From: Pseudomonas hygromyciniae
GTDB taxonomy: Bacteria; Pseudomonadota; Gammaproteobacteria; Pseudomonadales; Pseudomonadaceae
DNA: 64,000 bases
Assembly (NCBI RefSeq): GCF_016925675.1
Contig: NZ_CP070506.1
Coordinates: 680,501 to 744,500, forward strand
Reading direction: 5' to 3'
A program made the position numbers and the translations under genes. Of the stretch, positions 20,201 through 27,777 are shown one piece after another. Position 1 is the first letter of the stretch, and each line of letters begins with the position of its first letter. The notes below the pieces were generated by a model, which made no database searches, was not told the origin of the DNA, and was given only the letters and a program-made list of their open reading frames with translations.

Positions 20201-22190
20201 CGGCGAATTGCGCCTGATGGCCCAGGCCTGGAGCGATGACCGCTACGGCATGGCCGAAGCCAAGACCGTCATCGCCGCGCCCTTGATTGCCGAGCTGTCG
20301 GCCCCGCGCTTCCTCGCCGGCGGCGACCAGACGCGCCTGGCACTGGACCTGTCCAACCTGTCGGGCAAGGCACAGAAACTGGATGTACAACTGACCGCCG
20401 AAGGTCAACTGACCCTGTTGGGCGAGCCTTCGCAAAGCGTGCAACTGACCCAGGGCCAGCGCACCACCTTGCAGATTCCGGTGCGTGCGCTGGGCGGTTT
20501 TGGCCAGGGCAAGATCAAGGTCACGGTCAATGGCCTGGACCTGCCGGGCGAGAACCTGCCGGCGTTTACCCGTGAATGGACATTGGGCGTGCGTCCGGCT
20601 TATCCGGCGCTGCTCAAGCAGTACCGCGCGGTGCTCAAGGACGAAGCCTGGAGCCTGCCGGACAGCGAACTGGCACTGTTTGAACCGGCCGGGCGTGAGG
20701 CGCTGTTGAGCCTGTCGAGCCGTCCGCCGTTGAACCTGGGCGAGCAGATTCGTGCGCTCAAGGCCTACCCATATGGCTGCCTGGAGCAAACCGCTAGCGG
20801 CCTGTACCCGTCGCTGTATGCCGATGCTGCCGTTTTGACACGCCTGGGTTTGACCGGCGAGCCGGATGCCGAGCGCAAACGCAAGATCGAACTGGGTATC
20901 GAGCGCTTGCTCGGCATGCAGCGCTACAACGGCAGCTTTGGTTTGTGGGGTGCCGATGGCGAGGAAGAGTACTGGCTGACGGCGTACGTCACCGACTTCC
21001 TGCTGCGCGCCCGCGATCAAGGGTTTGCCGTACCGCCTGAGGCGCTGAAAAAGGCCAGCGAACGCCTGCTGCGGTATGTGCAGGAGCGCAACCTGATTGA
21101 AGTTGACTACAGCGACAACGCCGACCACACGCGCTTCGCCGTGCAGGCCTATGCCGGGCTGGTGCTGGCGCGCAGTCAGCAGGCTCCTTTGGGGGCATTG
21201 CGCAGCTTGTTCGAGCGTCGCAGCGATGCGCGTTCCGGCCTGCCATTGGTGCAGTTGGCGATTGCCTTGCAGAAGATGGGCGACCAGCCGCGTGCCGACC
21301 AGGCGCTGCTGGCGGGTCTTGCCGTACAGCGCAAGGCCAATGAATGGCTGGCCGACTACGGCAGCCCGCTGCGGGACCAGGCGATGATCCTGGCCTTGCT
21401 GGAAGAAAACGACTTGGCCAAGGGCAAGCGTGAAGAGCGACTGTTCGAGCTTTCGGACCAAATGGCGGCCAGCCCATGGCTGTCGACCCAGGAGCGCAAC
21501 TCGCTGTTCCTCGCCGGTCGTGGCTTGCTGGGCAAGCCGGAAACCAACTGGACTGCGCAGTTCAGTAGTGGCGGCGAAACCCGCGAGCTGAACAACGGCC
21601 AGTCCGGCCTGAAGCTGGAAGGGCCGCTGCTGGCATCACCGCTGACCTTGCGCAATCAAGGCAGTGAGCCGATTTACCAACAACTGAGCATCTCCGGTTA
21701 TCCACAACAGGCGCCAGCGGCAGGGGGCGAAAACCTGAGCATCCGTCGCGAGTACCTGGGGATGAATGGCCAGCCGCTGAACCTGCAAAACCTGCGCAGT
21801 GGTGACCTGGTGCTGGTACACATTGCGGTCAGCGCCAAGAAGCAACGGGTACCCGACGCGTTAGTGGTGGACCTGTTGCCGGCGGGCCTGGAGCTGGAGA
21901 ACCAGAACCTGGGACAAAGCGCTGCCAGCCTGGAAAACGCCAGTAGTCAGGTCAAGGAGTGGCGTGAGTCGATGCAGAATGCGTCGATCAAGCATCAGGA
22001 GTATCGCGATGATCGTTATGTTGCCGCGCTGAACCTGGACGGCTATGGCACCACGCACCTGCTGTACCTGGCTCGTGCGGTCACGCCGGGGACCTATCGC
22101 GTACCGCCGCCGCAAGTGGAGTCGATGTACCGGCCGAACTGGCAGGCAGTGGGGGAAACCCCGGTGGATATGGTGATCAAGGGGCGTTAA
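17289..22190 (+). CDS. Bacterial alpha-2-macroglobulin lipoprotein (YfhM-type)
   Basis: Bacterial alpha-2-macroglobulins trap foreign proteases in the periplasm through a reactive thioester. The start at 17289 (MLNKGMFLAC) gives a lipoprotein signal with lipobox LLSAC (C18). Asp at the next position predicts inner-membrane retention, as known for E. coli YfhM. The 1633-residue protein holds successive beta-sandwich macroglobulin domains. The bait-region neighbourhood and helical thioester domain carry PYGCLEQT (C1164 to Q1167), so the thioester is intact; a C-terminal receptor-like domain follows. pbpC lies about 0.5 kb downstream on the same strand, the partnership described for YfhM and PBP1C, suggesting protection during peptidoglycan repair. 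Confidence 0.95.
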   Translation: MLNKGMFLACALALLSACDSSDKPAAPTAPAAAVTAPQPAKAAVDVATLKQRYAGRELSVVDVSEVQLDGASTLSVSFSIPLDPDQKFADKLHLVDSKSGKVDGAWELSDNLMELRLRHLEPQRKLVLTVDAGLRGVNDAKLAAEYTARLETRDLQATVGFASRGTLLPTRLAEGLPVIALNVDKIDVEFFRIKPESLPAFLAQWGRNTSLQSYESRELLPMADLVYGGRFDLNPARNTRETLLLPIAGLKQLQQPGVYLAVMRASGTYNYSQPATLFTLSDIGLSVHRYANRLDVFTQALEGGKALDGVELEILDAEGRVLGQGKTEKGGHAELPLPKKAQVLLAKQGEQTSLLRLDSAALDLAEFDIGGQPAHPLQFFVFGPRDLYRPGETVLLNALLRDKDGNAVKPQPVSVEVRRPDEQVSRKFVWDADASGLYQYQLQLAGEAPTGRWQLVFDLGDGKPQLYEFLVEDFLPERLALELKGSDTPLSPADNAVIKVNGRYLYGAPAAGNRLSGQVYVRPLREAVKALPGYEFGSVTEEELSQDFELDESVLDAKGEEKLTLESKWSEAKSPLQLIVQASLQESGGRPITRRLVQPVWPAEQLPGLRGLFDGKETDGDGPAEFEVLLANQDGQKLAVDNLKVRLIRERRDYYWNYSDNDGWSYHYNEKFLNLDEQTVNIKAGDTAKVSFQVEWGPYRVEVEDPQTGLISSKRFWAGYQAQDNTEGGAVRPDQVKLALDKPAYGDGDTANVTVTPPAAGKGYLLVESSEGPLWWQEIDVPAEGKSFAVKLDPKWSRHDLYVSALVIRPGERKANITPKRAVGLLHLPLDRTQRKLGLTLTAPEKMRPKQPLTVKVAAKNADGSVPKQVHVLVAAVDVGILNITEYPTPDPYSSLFGRKAYGVDQFDIYGQLIEAGQGRLASLAFGGDAALAKGGKRPDTSVTIVALQSAPVTLNDKGEGEVSVNIPDFNGELRLMAQAWSDDRYGMAEAKTVIAAPLIAELSAPRFLAGGDQTRLALDLSNLSGKAQKLDVQLTAEGQLTLLGEPSQSVQLTQGQRTTLQIPVRALGGFGQGKIKVTVNGLDLPGENLPAFTREWTLGVRPAYPALLKQYRAVLKDEAWSLPDSELALFEPAGREALLSLSSRPPLNLGEQIRALKAYPYGCLEQTASGLYPSLYADAAVLTRLGLTGEPDAERKRKIELGIERLLGMQRYNGSFGLWGADGEEEYWLTAYVTDFLLRARDQGFAVPPEALKKASERLLRYVQERNLIEVDYSDNADHTRFAVQAYAGLVLARSQQAPLGALRSLFERRSDARSGLPLVQLAIALQKMGDQPRADQALLAGLAVQRKANEWLADYGSPLRDQAMILALLEENDLAKGKREERLFELSDQMAASPWLSTQERNSLFLAGRGLLGKPETNWTAQFSSGGETRELNNGQSGLKLEGPLLASPLTLRNQGSEPIYQQLSISGYPQQAPAAGGENLSIRREYLGMNGQPLNLQNLRSGDLVLVHIAVSAKKQRVPDALVVDLLPAGLELENQNLGQSAASLENASSQVKEWRESMQNASIKHQEYRDDRYVAALNLDGYGTTHLLYLARAVTPGTYRVPPPQVESMYRPNWQAVGETPVDMVIKGR

Positions 22191-22200
22191 GCGCCCTACC

Positions 22201-22304
22201 TGTGGGAGCGGGCTTGCTCGCGAAAGCGGTGGATCAGTTGATGAATACTTGACTGATACACCGCCTTCGCGAGCAAGCCCGCTCCCACCAAGCCCGCTCC
22301 CACA
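22201..22304. repeat. REPIN with a duplicated end
   Basis: An 88-bp REP pair (22201-22288) starts 10 bp after the macroglobulin stop codon. Its right-hand CAAGCCCGCTCCCAC is then repeated directly at 22289-22303, a 15-bp tandem duplication of one REP end. Confidence 0.85.
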
Positions 22305-22314
22305 GGGGGTGTAT

Positions 22315-22608
22315 TTAATGCACAACCCAACTGAGCAGCCACAACCCCAGCATCAACCAGATAATCCCCATGATGATCGAGGCCCGCATAAACGCCCGGA
22401 CTGCCGAGTACAGCAGCATCAGGCCAATGATCAGGGTGATGATGCTGATGATCGAGGTGTCCATGCCCAGGGTGCGCGACAAACCATCGATAAAATTGCC
22501 GCCGGCATTGGTCAGGGCGCCGAACAGGCTGCTGAGCCCGTCGACGATAAAGCGGATGACCGAACCGAGCGCCTGGCCCAGCCATTCGAAAAAGCTTTCT
22601 ACCTGCAT
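22315..22608 (-). CDS. Small membrane protein, function unknown
   Basis: I do not recognise a family with known function. The 97-residue protein has an amphipathic N-terminal half (MQVESFFEWLGQALGSVIRF and LFGALTNAGGNFIDGLSRTL). Two adjacent hydrophobic segments follow (about residues 52-72, ISIITLIIGLMLLYSAVRAF, and 75-97, IIMGIIWLMLGLWLLSWVVH). AGGAAA stands about 6 bp before the ATG at 22608. It lies on the opposite strand between the macroglobulin gene and pbpC. Pore-like or envelope roles are possible but unsupported. Confidence 0.7.
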   Translation of the reverse strand: MQVESFFEWLGQALGSVIRFIVDGLSSLFGALTNAGGNFIDGLSRTLGMDTSIISIITLIIGLMLLYSAVRAFMRASIIMGIIWLMLGLWLLSWVVH

Positions 22609-22707
22609 ATGAGTTTCCTGATGAAAGGGTGGGCGTATCTGCCGGACCTGAGCCTTTGGTCGCCAATCCCTTGGGCGAGTTCCCTAGAAGCATAGAGGTT
22701 TGCCCGT

Positions 22708-25038
22708 TTGAATTTGCGAATAGTTGCACGCGTTACTCTGGGTAGCCTGCTGGTGGTGATAGCCCTGCTGTGGCTGGCGGATCGCCTCTGGCCCCTGCCG
22801 CTGCCCAAGGACGACCTGGCCCGCGTGGTGCTGGCTGAAGACGGCACGCCCTTGTGGCGCTTTGCCGATGCCAATGGCGTTTGGCGTTACCCGGTGGCCA
22901 CCGATGAAGTCTCGCCGTATTACCTCGATGCGCTGTTGACCTACGAAGACCGTTGGTTCTACCAACACCCCGGCGTCAACCCGTTGGCCCTGGTGCGGGC
23001 GACCTGGCAGAACCTGAGCGGTGCGCGGGTAGTGTCCGGCGGCAGCACCTTGTCGATGCAAGTGGCACGTCTGCTCGACCCCCATTCGCGCACCTTGTCG
23101 GGCAAGTTGCGCCAGCTGTGGCGCACGGCGCAATTGGAGTGGCACCTGTCCAAGGACCAGATCCTCAACCTGTACCTCAATCGCGCGCCCTTCGGTGGCA
23201 CCTTGCAGGGTGTGGCGGCAGCCAGTTGGGCGTATCTGGGCAAGTCTCCGCAGCACCTGACCCATGCCGAAGCGGCCTTGCTCGCGGTGCTGCCCCAGGC
23301 GCCGAGCCGTCTGCGTCCGGATCGCCACCCGCAACGTGCCCAAGAGGCGCGGGACAAAGTGCTGCGGCGCCTGGCCGAGTTCCAGGTCTGGCCGCAATCG
23401 GCGGTCGACGAGGCCCTGGAGGAACCGTTGTTACTGGCGCCGCGCCTGGAGCCCAGTCTGGCACCGTTGTTGGCGCGGCGCCTGAACCGCCCCGACAGCC
23501 CGCCGCTGATTCGCACCACGATCGACGCGACCCTGCAACGCCGTCTCGAAGACCTGCTGCTGGGCTGGCGCGCACGCCTGCCGGAACACACCTCGGCGGC
23601 CATCCTGGTGGTCGAGGAAGAAAGCATGGCCGTGCGCGCCTACCTGGGCTCAGTGGACATCAACGATGCACGGCGCTTTGGCCATGTGGATATGATCAGC
23701 GCCCTGCGCTCGCCGGGTTCGACCCTCAAACCCTTTCTGTATGGCATGGCGCTGGACGCTGGGCTGATTCACTCCGAATCGCTGTTGCAGGATGTGCCAC
23801 GGCGCTATGGCGACTACCGGCCGGGTAATTTCTCCATGGGCTTTACCGGCGCGGTGCCGGCAAGTACGGCGCTCTCCAGCTCGCTGAACCTGCCGGCGGT
23901 GCAACTGCTGGAAGCCTACGGGCCCAAGCGTTTTGCCGGGGAAATGCGCGTCGCCGGTATGCCCCTGGCGCTGCCGGCGCTGGCCGAGCCGAACCTGGCA
24001 TTGATCCTGGGCGGTGCCGGTAGCCGCCTGGAGGACCTGGTCGGCGGCTACAGCGCATTGGCCCGTGACGGCAAGAGCGCCGCTATCCGTTTGCAGCCGG
24101 GGGATGTGCTCAAGGAGCGCCCGCTGTTGTCGCCAGGTTCGGCGTGGATTGTGCGACGCATCCTCAGTGGCCAGGCGCGGCCGGATCGTGATCCCCGGGC
24201 GGAGCTGGTGCAACGCCCGGTGTTGGCCTGGAAGACCGGCACCAGCTACGGCTTTCGCGATGCCTGGGCGATTGGGGTCGGGCCGCGCTATTTGATCGGC
24301 GTATGGATCGGCCGCCCGGACGGCACCCCGGTGCCCGGCCAGTTTGGCCTGGCCTCGGCGGCGCCGTTGATGCTGCAAGTACACGACGTGCTGACCAACC
24401 GCGACAGCCAGCGCGGCATTACCGCGCCCGTCAAAGCCGTGCCGATGAATGTCGGCGTGGCGGCGATCTGTTGGCCGCTGGGCCAGCCCATGGGTCGCAG
24501 CGACCCCAATTGCCGGCGCCAGCGCTTTGCCTGGACGCTGGACAACACCACGCCGCCGACCTTGCAGGCCCTGGATCAGCCCCTGGGTGTCGGCTTGATG
24601 GAAACCGTATGGGTCAATGCCAAGGGCTTGCGCGTGGCCGCCAATTGCCCGGGCGCGGTATCGCGGGACATCGCCTTGTGGCCTGCACCGCTGGAGCCGT
24701 GGTTACCGAGGATTGAGCGGCGTGACGCACGCATCCCCGCGCCAGACCCGGATTGCCCGCCACCGGCGCTGGCGGCGTCTTCGCCGTTATCGGTGGTGGG
24801 CGTGCGTGAGGGGGATCAACTGCGATTGCCGGCGGGCAGCCAGCAGCAATTGCGCCTGAAGCTGTCGGCGTTGGGCGGCAGCGGGCGGCGCTGGTGGTTC
24901 CTCAATGGCGCGCCGCTGGGCGACAGTGCCAACCAGGACAGCATCAATGCCAGCCTGGAGCAGTTGGGGCGCTATCAACTGAGTGTGCTCGATGAGGCGG
25001 GGCAGACGGCCCGGGTTGAGTTCAGCGTGGTTGATTAG
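22708..25038 (+). CDS. pbpC: Penicillin-binding protein 1C
   Basis: PBP1C is a bifunctional murein synthase of the periplasm. The start is a TTG at 22708, preceded by AGAGGT. The 776-residue protein has an N-terminal anchor (about residues 4-24). The GT51 glycosyltransferase domain has catalytic E80 in YEDRWFYQHPG and GGSTLSMQVARLL. The transpeptidase domain has S338-T-L-K341, an SSSLN motif and K509-T-G (KTGTSYGFRDAWAIG). The BiPBP C-terminal domain comes last (about 690-776). All catalytic motifs are intact. It is linked to the upstream macroglobulin gene, the conserved yfhM-pbpC pairing. Confidence 0.95.
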   Translation: MNLRIVARVTLGSLLVVIALLWLADRLWPLPLPKDDLARVVLAEDGTPLWRFADANGVWRYPVATDEVSPYYLDALLTYEDRWFYQHPGVNPLALVRATWQNLSGARVVSGGSTLSMQVARLLDPHSRTLSGKLRQLWRTAQLEWHLSKDQILNLYLNRAPFGGTLQGVAAASWAYLGKSPQHLTHAEAALLAVLPQAPSRLRPDRHPQRAQEARDKVLRRLAEFQVWPQSAVDEALEEPLLLAPRLEPSLAPLLARRLNRPDSPPLIRTTIDATLQRRLEDLLLGWRARLPEHTSAAILVVEEESMAVRAYLGSVDINDARRFGHVDMISALRSPGSTLKPFLYGMALDAGLIHSESLLQDVPRRYGDYRPGNFSMGFTGAVPASTALSSSLNLPAVQLLEAYGPKRFAGEMRVAGMPLALPALAEPNLALILGGAGSRLEDLVGGYSALARDGKSAAIRLQPGDVLKERPLLSPGSAWIVRRILSGQARPDRDPRAELVQRPVLAWKTGTSYGFRDAWAIGVGPRYLIGVWIGRPDGTPVPGQFGLASAAPLMLQVHDVLTNRDSQRGITAPVKAVPMNVGVAAICWPLGQPMGRSDPNCRRQRFAWTLDNTTPPTLQALDQPLGVGLMETVWVNAKGLRVAANCPGAVSRDIALWPAPLEPWLPRIERRDARIPAPDPDCPPPALAASSPLSVVGVREGDQLRLPAGSQQQLRLKLSALGGSGRRWWFLNGAPLGDSANQDSINASLEQLGRYQLSVLDEAGQTARVEFSVVD

Positions 25039-25044
25039 AGCGCT

Positions 25045-25116
25045 ATCGCCGGCAAGCCAGCTCCCACAGTTTGATTTGTGTACGCCGTCAAATGTAGGCG
25101 CTGGCTTGCCAGCGAT
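25045..25116. repeat. REP pair
   Basis: ATCGCCGGCAAGCCAGCTCC (25045) is followed after a short loop by GGCGCTGGCTTGCCAGCGAT (ending 25116). The arms are inverted and point away from each other compared with the other REPINs. It fills the gap between pbpC and the MazG-like gene. Confidence 0.7.
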
Positions 25117-25194
25117 GGAGGCCTTGAGCGCGCCGCAAATTTATTTGCCATCCCCGCCCTTGAGCCCGAAGCTATACCCCTTCAGGAGCCCCCC

Positions 25195-25503
25195 ATGAAT
25201 CTCGAACACCTTACCGAACGCATGCATCGCATCCGCGATAACAACGACTGGAAACAGTTCCACAGCCCGAAAAACCTGGCCATGGCCGCCAGTGTCGAGA
25301 TGGCTGAACTGGTGGAAATCTTCCAGTGGCTGAGCGAAGACCAGTCCCGTCAGTTGCCCGCCGACAAACTCGCCCATGCCGGCCAGGAAGTGGGGGATAT
25401 CGTGCTCTATCTGCTGCTGTTGTGCGGTGAACTGGGTCTGGATATGGATCAAGTGGTCAGCGCCAAGCTGGCTGACAACGAACGGCGGTTTGCCCATGAG
25501 TGA
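25195..25503 (+). CDS. MazG-like nucleotide pyrophosphohydrolase
   Basis: MazG-type all-alpha NTP pyrophosphatases hydrolyse (d)NTPs to monophosphates. The start at 25195 (MNLEHLTERM) follows AGGAG. The 102-residue protein has the metal-binding pattern E35-x2-E38 (VEMAELVEIFQWL) and E65-x2-D68 (QEVGDIVLYLLLL), the EXXE...EXXD signature of the superfamily. Its small size resembles dCTP pyrophosphatase-like members rather than full-length MazG. The cmoM ATG overlaps its last 8 bp, so the two genes are translationally coupled. Confidence 0.88.
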   Translation: MNLEHLTERMHRIRDNNDWKQFHSPKNLAMAASVEMAELVEIFQWLSEDQSRQLPADKLAHAGQEVGDIVLYLLLLCGELGLDMDQVVSAKLADNERRFAHE

Positions 25504-26245
25504 TCGTCATTTCGACCAGTTGGCGACGCGCTTTGCCGAGAAGATCTACGGCGGTGCCAAGGGCGCGATTCGCCTGGCCGTGTTGCAGGCCGACTTGATC
25601 GAGGCTTTGCCGGATCGCCCCTTGCGCGTGCTGGATATCGGCGCAGGCCTGGGCCATATGTCGCTGTGGCTGGCCGAGCGCGGGCACCACGTGACCTTGG
25701 CCGAACCCGCCGAGCCGATGCTCGAAGGCGCCCGCCAGCGTTTCGCTGAGGCGGGGCAAACTGCAACCTTCATCCAGGCGCCGTGGCAGGAGTTGTTGGG
25801 TCAACTCACCGAGCCCTACGACCTGGTGCTGTGCCACGCCGTGCTGGAATGGCTGGCCGAGCCCCACGCCATCCTGCCGGTGCTGCATCAGTTGACGAAG
25901 CCGGGCGGCTGGTTGTCCCTGGCGTTCTATAACCGCGATGCGCTGATTTATCGCAACTTGCTCAAGGGCCACTTTCGCAAGATGCGCAAGAACGACATGG
26001 CCGGCGAAAAACAGAGCCTGACCCCCCAACAGCCCCTGGACCCGCGTGAACTGGCGGCGCAACTTGAAGGCCTGTGGCAGGTCGAAAGCCAGAGCGGGGT
26101 ACGGGTATTCCACGACTATATGCCGGTGGAATTCCAGGCCCGCGCCGCTTTGCAGGACTTGTTGGAGATGGAGCTCGCTCACCGTCGTCACCCAAGCTTT
26201 GCCGGACTTGGGCGTTATTTGCACTGGATCTGCCGTCCGGTTTAA
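25496..26245 (+). CDS. cmoM: tRNA 5-carboxymethoxyuridine methyltransferase
   Basis: CmoM uses S-adenosylmethionine to methylate cmo5U34 to mcmo5U in tRNA. The 249-residue protein aligns by eye with E. coli CmoM (SmtA). Matching features are DRHFDQLATRFAEKIYGGAK at the start, the SAM motif VLDIGAGLGHMSLWLAERGH, DLVLCHAVLEWLAEP, KPGGWLSLAFYNRDALI, SGVRVFHDYM, and LGRYLHWICRPV at the end. The start at 25496 overlaps the MazG-like gene by 8 bp. Confidence 0.93.
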   Translation: MSDRHFDQLATRFAEKIYGGAKGAIRLAVLQADLIEALPDRPLRVLDIGAGLGHMSLWLAERGHHVTLAEPAEPMLEGARQRFAEAGQTATFIQAPWQELLGQLTEPYDLVLCHAVLEWLAEPHAILPVLHQLTKPGGWLSLAFYNRDALIYRNLLKGHFRKMRKNDMAGEKQSLTPQQPLDPRELAAQLEGLWQVESQSGVRVFHDYMPVEFQARAALQDLLEMELAHRRHPSFAGLGRYLHWICRPV

Positions 26246-26269
26246 GCGGCCCAGTCTGCGGAGATCGAA

Positions 26270-26872
26270 ATGAAGCGCTGTGCATTGATCCTGCTGTGCC
26301 TGGGGCTGGGAGCCTGCTCCAGCCACAACCCTTATGTTGCGGCTTCCAAGCCCATGCCGCCGGCACCTGCCCAGGCGGCCAACACCTTTGACGCCAGCGC
26401 CTACCCGGCGCCGGTGCGCGACTATGGCGCCTACCGCAACTGGGCCTGGCGCAACGGCCAATTGCCGGCGGGCTCGGCCTGGGCAGATCCTGCGCAGATC
26501 GCCGAAGCCGTCAGTGGCGCCCTCGACCAACGCGGCCTGCGCCCAGTGCATGACCAGCGTGCACCAGACTTGTTGGTCAGCGCCGATGTGCATCTGGAGA
26601 AGCGCCTGCGCCAGGTGCAGGACGATTATGGCTATGGCTACGGTGGCTACAATCGCTATGGCAACGGCTACGGCATGTACAACTCGGTGCCGATTGTGCG
26701 CACCTATGAAGTGCAGGTCGTGGTGGTGCGCGTCAATCTGTTCGACGCCCGCACGGGCCAGCCGGTATGGAGCGCCAGCGCCGAAACGGGCAGCCAGGGC
26801 AGCCTGAGTGAACGCGGCGATGCCTTGCGCCAGGCTGTGCAAAAGGCGATGACGGCGTATCCTCCCAGCTAA
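26270..26872 (+). CDS. DUF4136 lipoprotein 1
   Basis: This is an uncharacterised envelope lipoprotein. The 200-residue protein has the lipoprotein signal [16 protein letters not shown] with lipid-anchored C16; Ser at +2 predicts outer-membrane sorting. The DUF4136 domain contains [10 protein letters not shown] and the repeated family phrase [10 protein letters not shown], plus a Tyr/Gly-rich loop ([19 protein letters not shown], about residues 122-142). It is followed 45 bp later by a second DUF4136 gene, the two sharing YRxWAW, [10 protein letters not shown] and a closing AYPP/NYPP. Confidence 0.85.
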   Translation: MKRCALILLCLGLGACSSHNPYVAASKPMPPAPAQAANTFDASAYPAPVRDYGAYRNWAWRNGQLPAGSAWADPAQIAEAVSGALDQRGLRPVHDQRAPDLLVSADVHLEKRLRQVQDDYGYGYGGYNRYGNGYGMYNSVPIVRTYEVQVVVVRVNLFDARTGQPVWSASAETGSQGSLSERGDALRQAVQKAMTAYPPS

Positions 26873-26917
26873 CAGTTATTCTCATCTCAGGATCGGTCTG
26901 CCCTTTGGAGAGCTACC

Positions 26918-27475
26918 ATGTTGCGTCGTATCGCTTTGCTTGCTTTTGCCGTGCTGCTGGGCGGTTGCCAGACCAATCAGGTCAACCACGACTTTGACGC
27001 CAGCCGCGACTTTGCCGGCTACCGTAGTTGGGCCTGGAAAGACCCGGCATTGCAGTACCGCCCCGACGATCCGCGAATCAAGAGCGACCTCACCGAACAG
27101 CGCATCCGCCAGGCAGTGGCTGACCAACTCGACCAGCGTGGCCTGCGCCCTGCCGCCGCCGGGACCAAGGCGGACCTGAATGTGCAGGCCTACCTGATCG
27201 TCGAAGACCGCCAGCAACAAGTCACCACCAACTACGGCGGCGCCTGGGGTGGCCCGTGGAATGGCTATTGGGGCGCGCCGATGTACAACGAAACCCGCAA
27301 CGTCACCTACAAGGTCGCCACCCTCCAGATCGACCTGCTTGACGGCAAGGACGGCAAGCTGGTGTGGCGCGGTAGCGACGAACAAATAATGAGCAACTCG
27401 CCCAGCCCCCAAGACCGCAGCGCGGCGATTCGGGCGACGGTGACCAAGGTGCTGTCCAACTACCCGCCACGCTAA
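26918..27475 (+). CDS. DUF4136 lipoprotein 2
   Basis: This is a paralogue of the preceding gene. The 185-residue protein has lipobox LLGGC (C17) and Gln at +2, so outer-membrane sorting is likely. It shows [40 protein letters not shown], a Gly/Trp/Tyr-rich loop (YGGAWGGPWNGYWGAPMYN, about residues 107-125) and VLSNYPPR at the end. The function is unknown. AGAG precedes the ATG. Tandem DUF4136 genes probably arose by duplication. Confidence 0.85.
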   Translation: MLRRIALLAFAVLLGGCQTNQVNHDFDASRDFAGYRSWAWKDPALQYRPDDPRIKSDLTEQRIRQAVADQLDQRGLRPAAAGTKADLNVQAYLIVEDRQQQVTTNYGGAWGGPWNGYWGAPMYNETRNVTYKVATLQIDLLDGKDGKLVWRGSDEQIMSNSPSPQDRSAAIRATVTKVLSNYPPR

Positions 27476-27507
27476 GCCGTACTCGGTCCGAACAGGCGCT
27501 GGCTTTC

Positions 27508-27641
27508 TGTGGCGAGCGGGCTTGCCCCGCGCTGGGCTGCGAAGCAGCCCCAAAACCAGACGCCACGGAGAATCTGATACACCACCATCGGCTCACTGGG
27601 GCTGCTGCGCAGCCCAGCGCGGGGCAAGCCCGCTCGCCACA
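27508..27641. repeat. REPIN, 134-bp type
   Basis: An inverted pair of TGTGGCGAGCGGGCTTGCCC...GCTGGGCTGCGAAGCAGCCC arms with a variable loop, upstream of tadG. It has the same length and arms as the inner REPIN at 15433-15566. The remaining 130 bp to tadG shows only the AAAGGAG ribosome site. Confidence 0.85.
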
Positions 27642-27777
27642 AAGGGTGGGGGTGGTATTGAGCGTTCCGTCAGTCGCCCAAGTGGCAACTTGCCAGCGCA
27701 CCTTCCAAGCCTTGTCTACACTGCTTTTCATCACAGGAGAGTAAGCGCTCGGCAGTTCGCCGGCAAAGGAGTGCTCG

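Noticed and set aside
17460..21461. A 1333-residue open frame antisense to the macroglobulin gene
   Set aside because: It mirrors the high-GC coding strand and has no family motifs. The sense frame has lipobox and thioester motifs and is clearly the gene.
25195..25503. MazG-like protein as part of a toxin-antitoxin pair
   Set aside because: Its partner is the housekeeping tRNA methyltransferase cmoM; no MazE/MazF-like gene is nearby.
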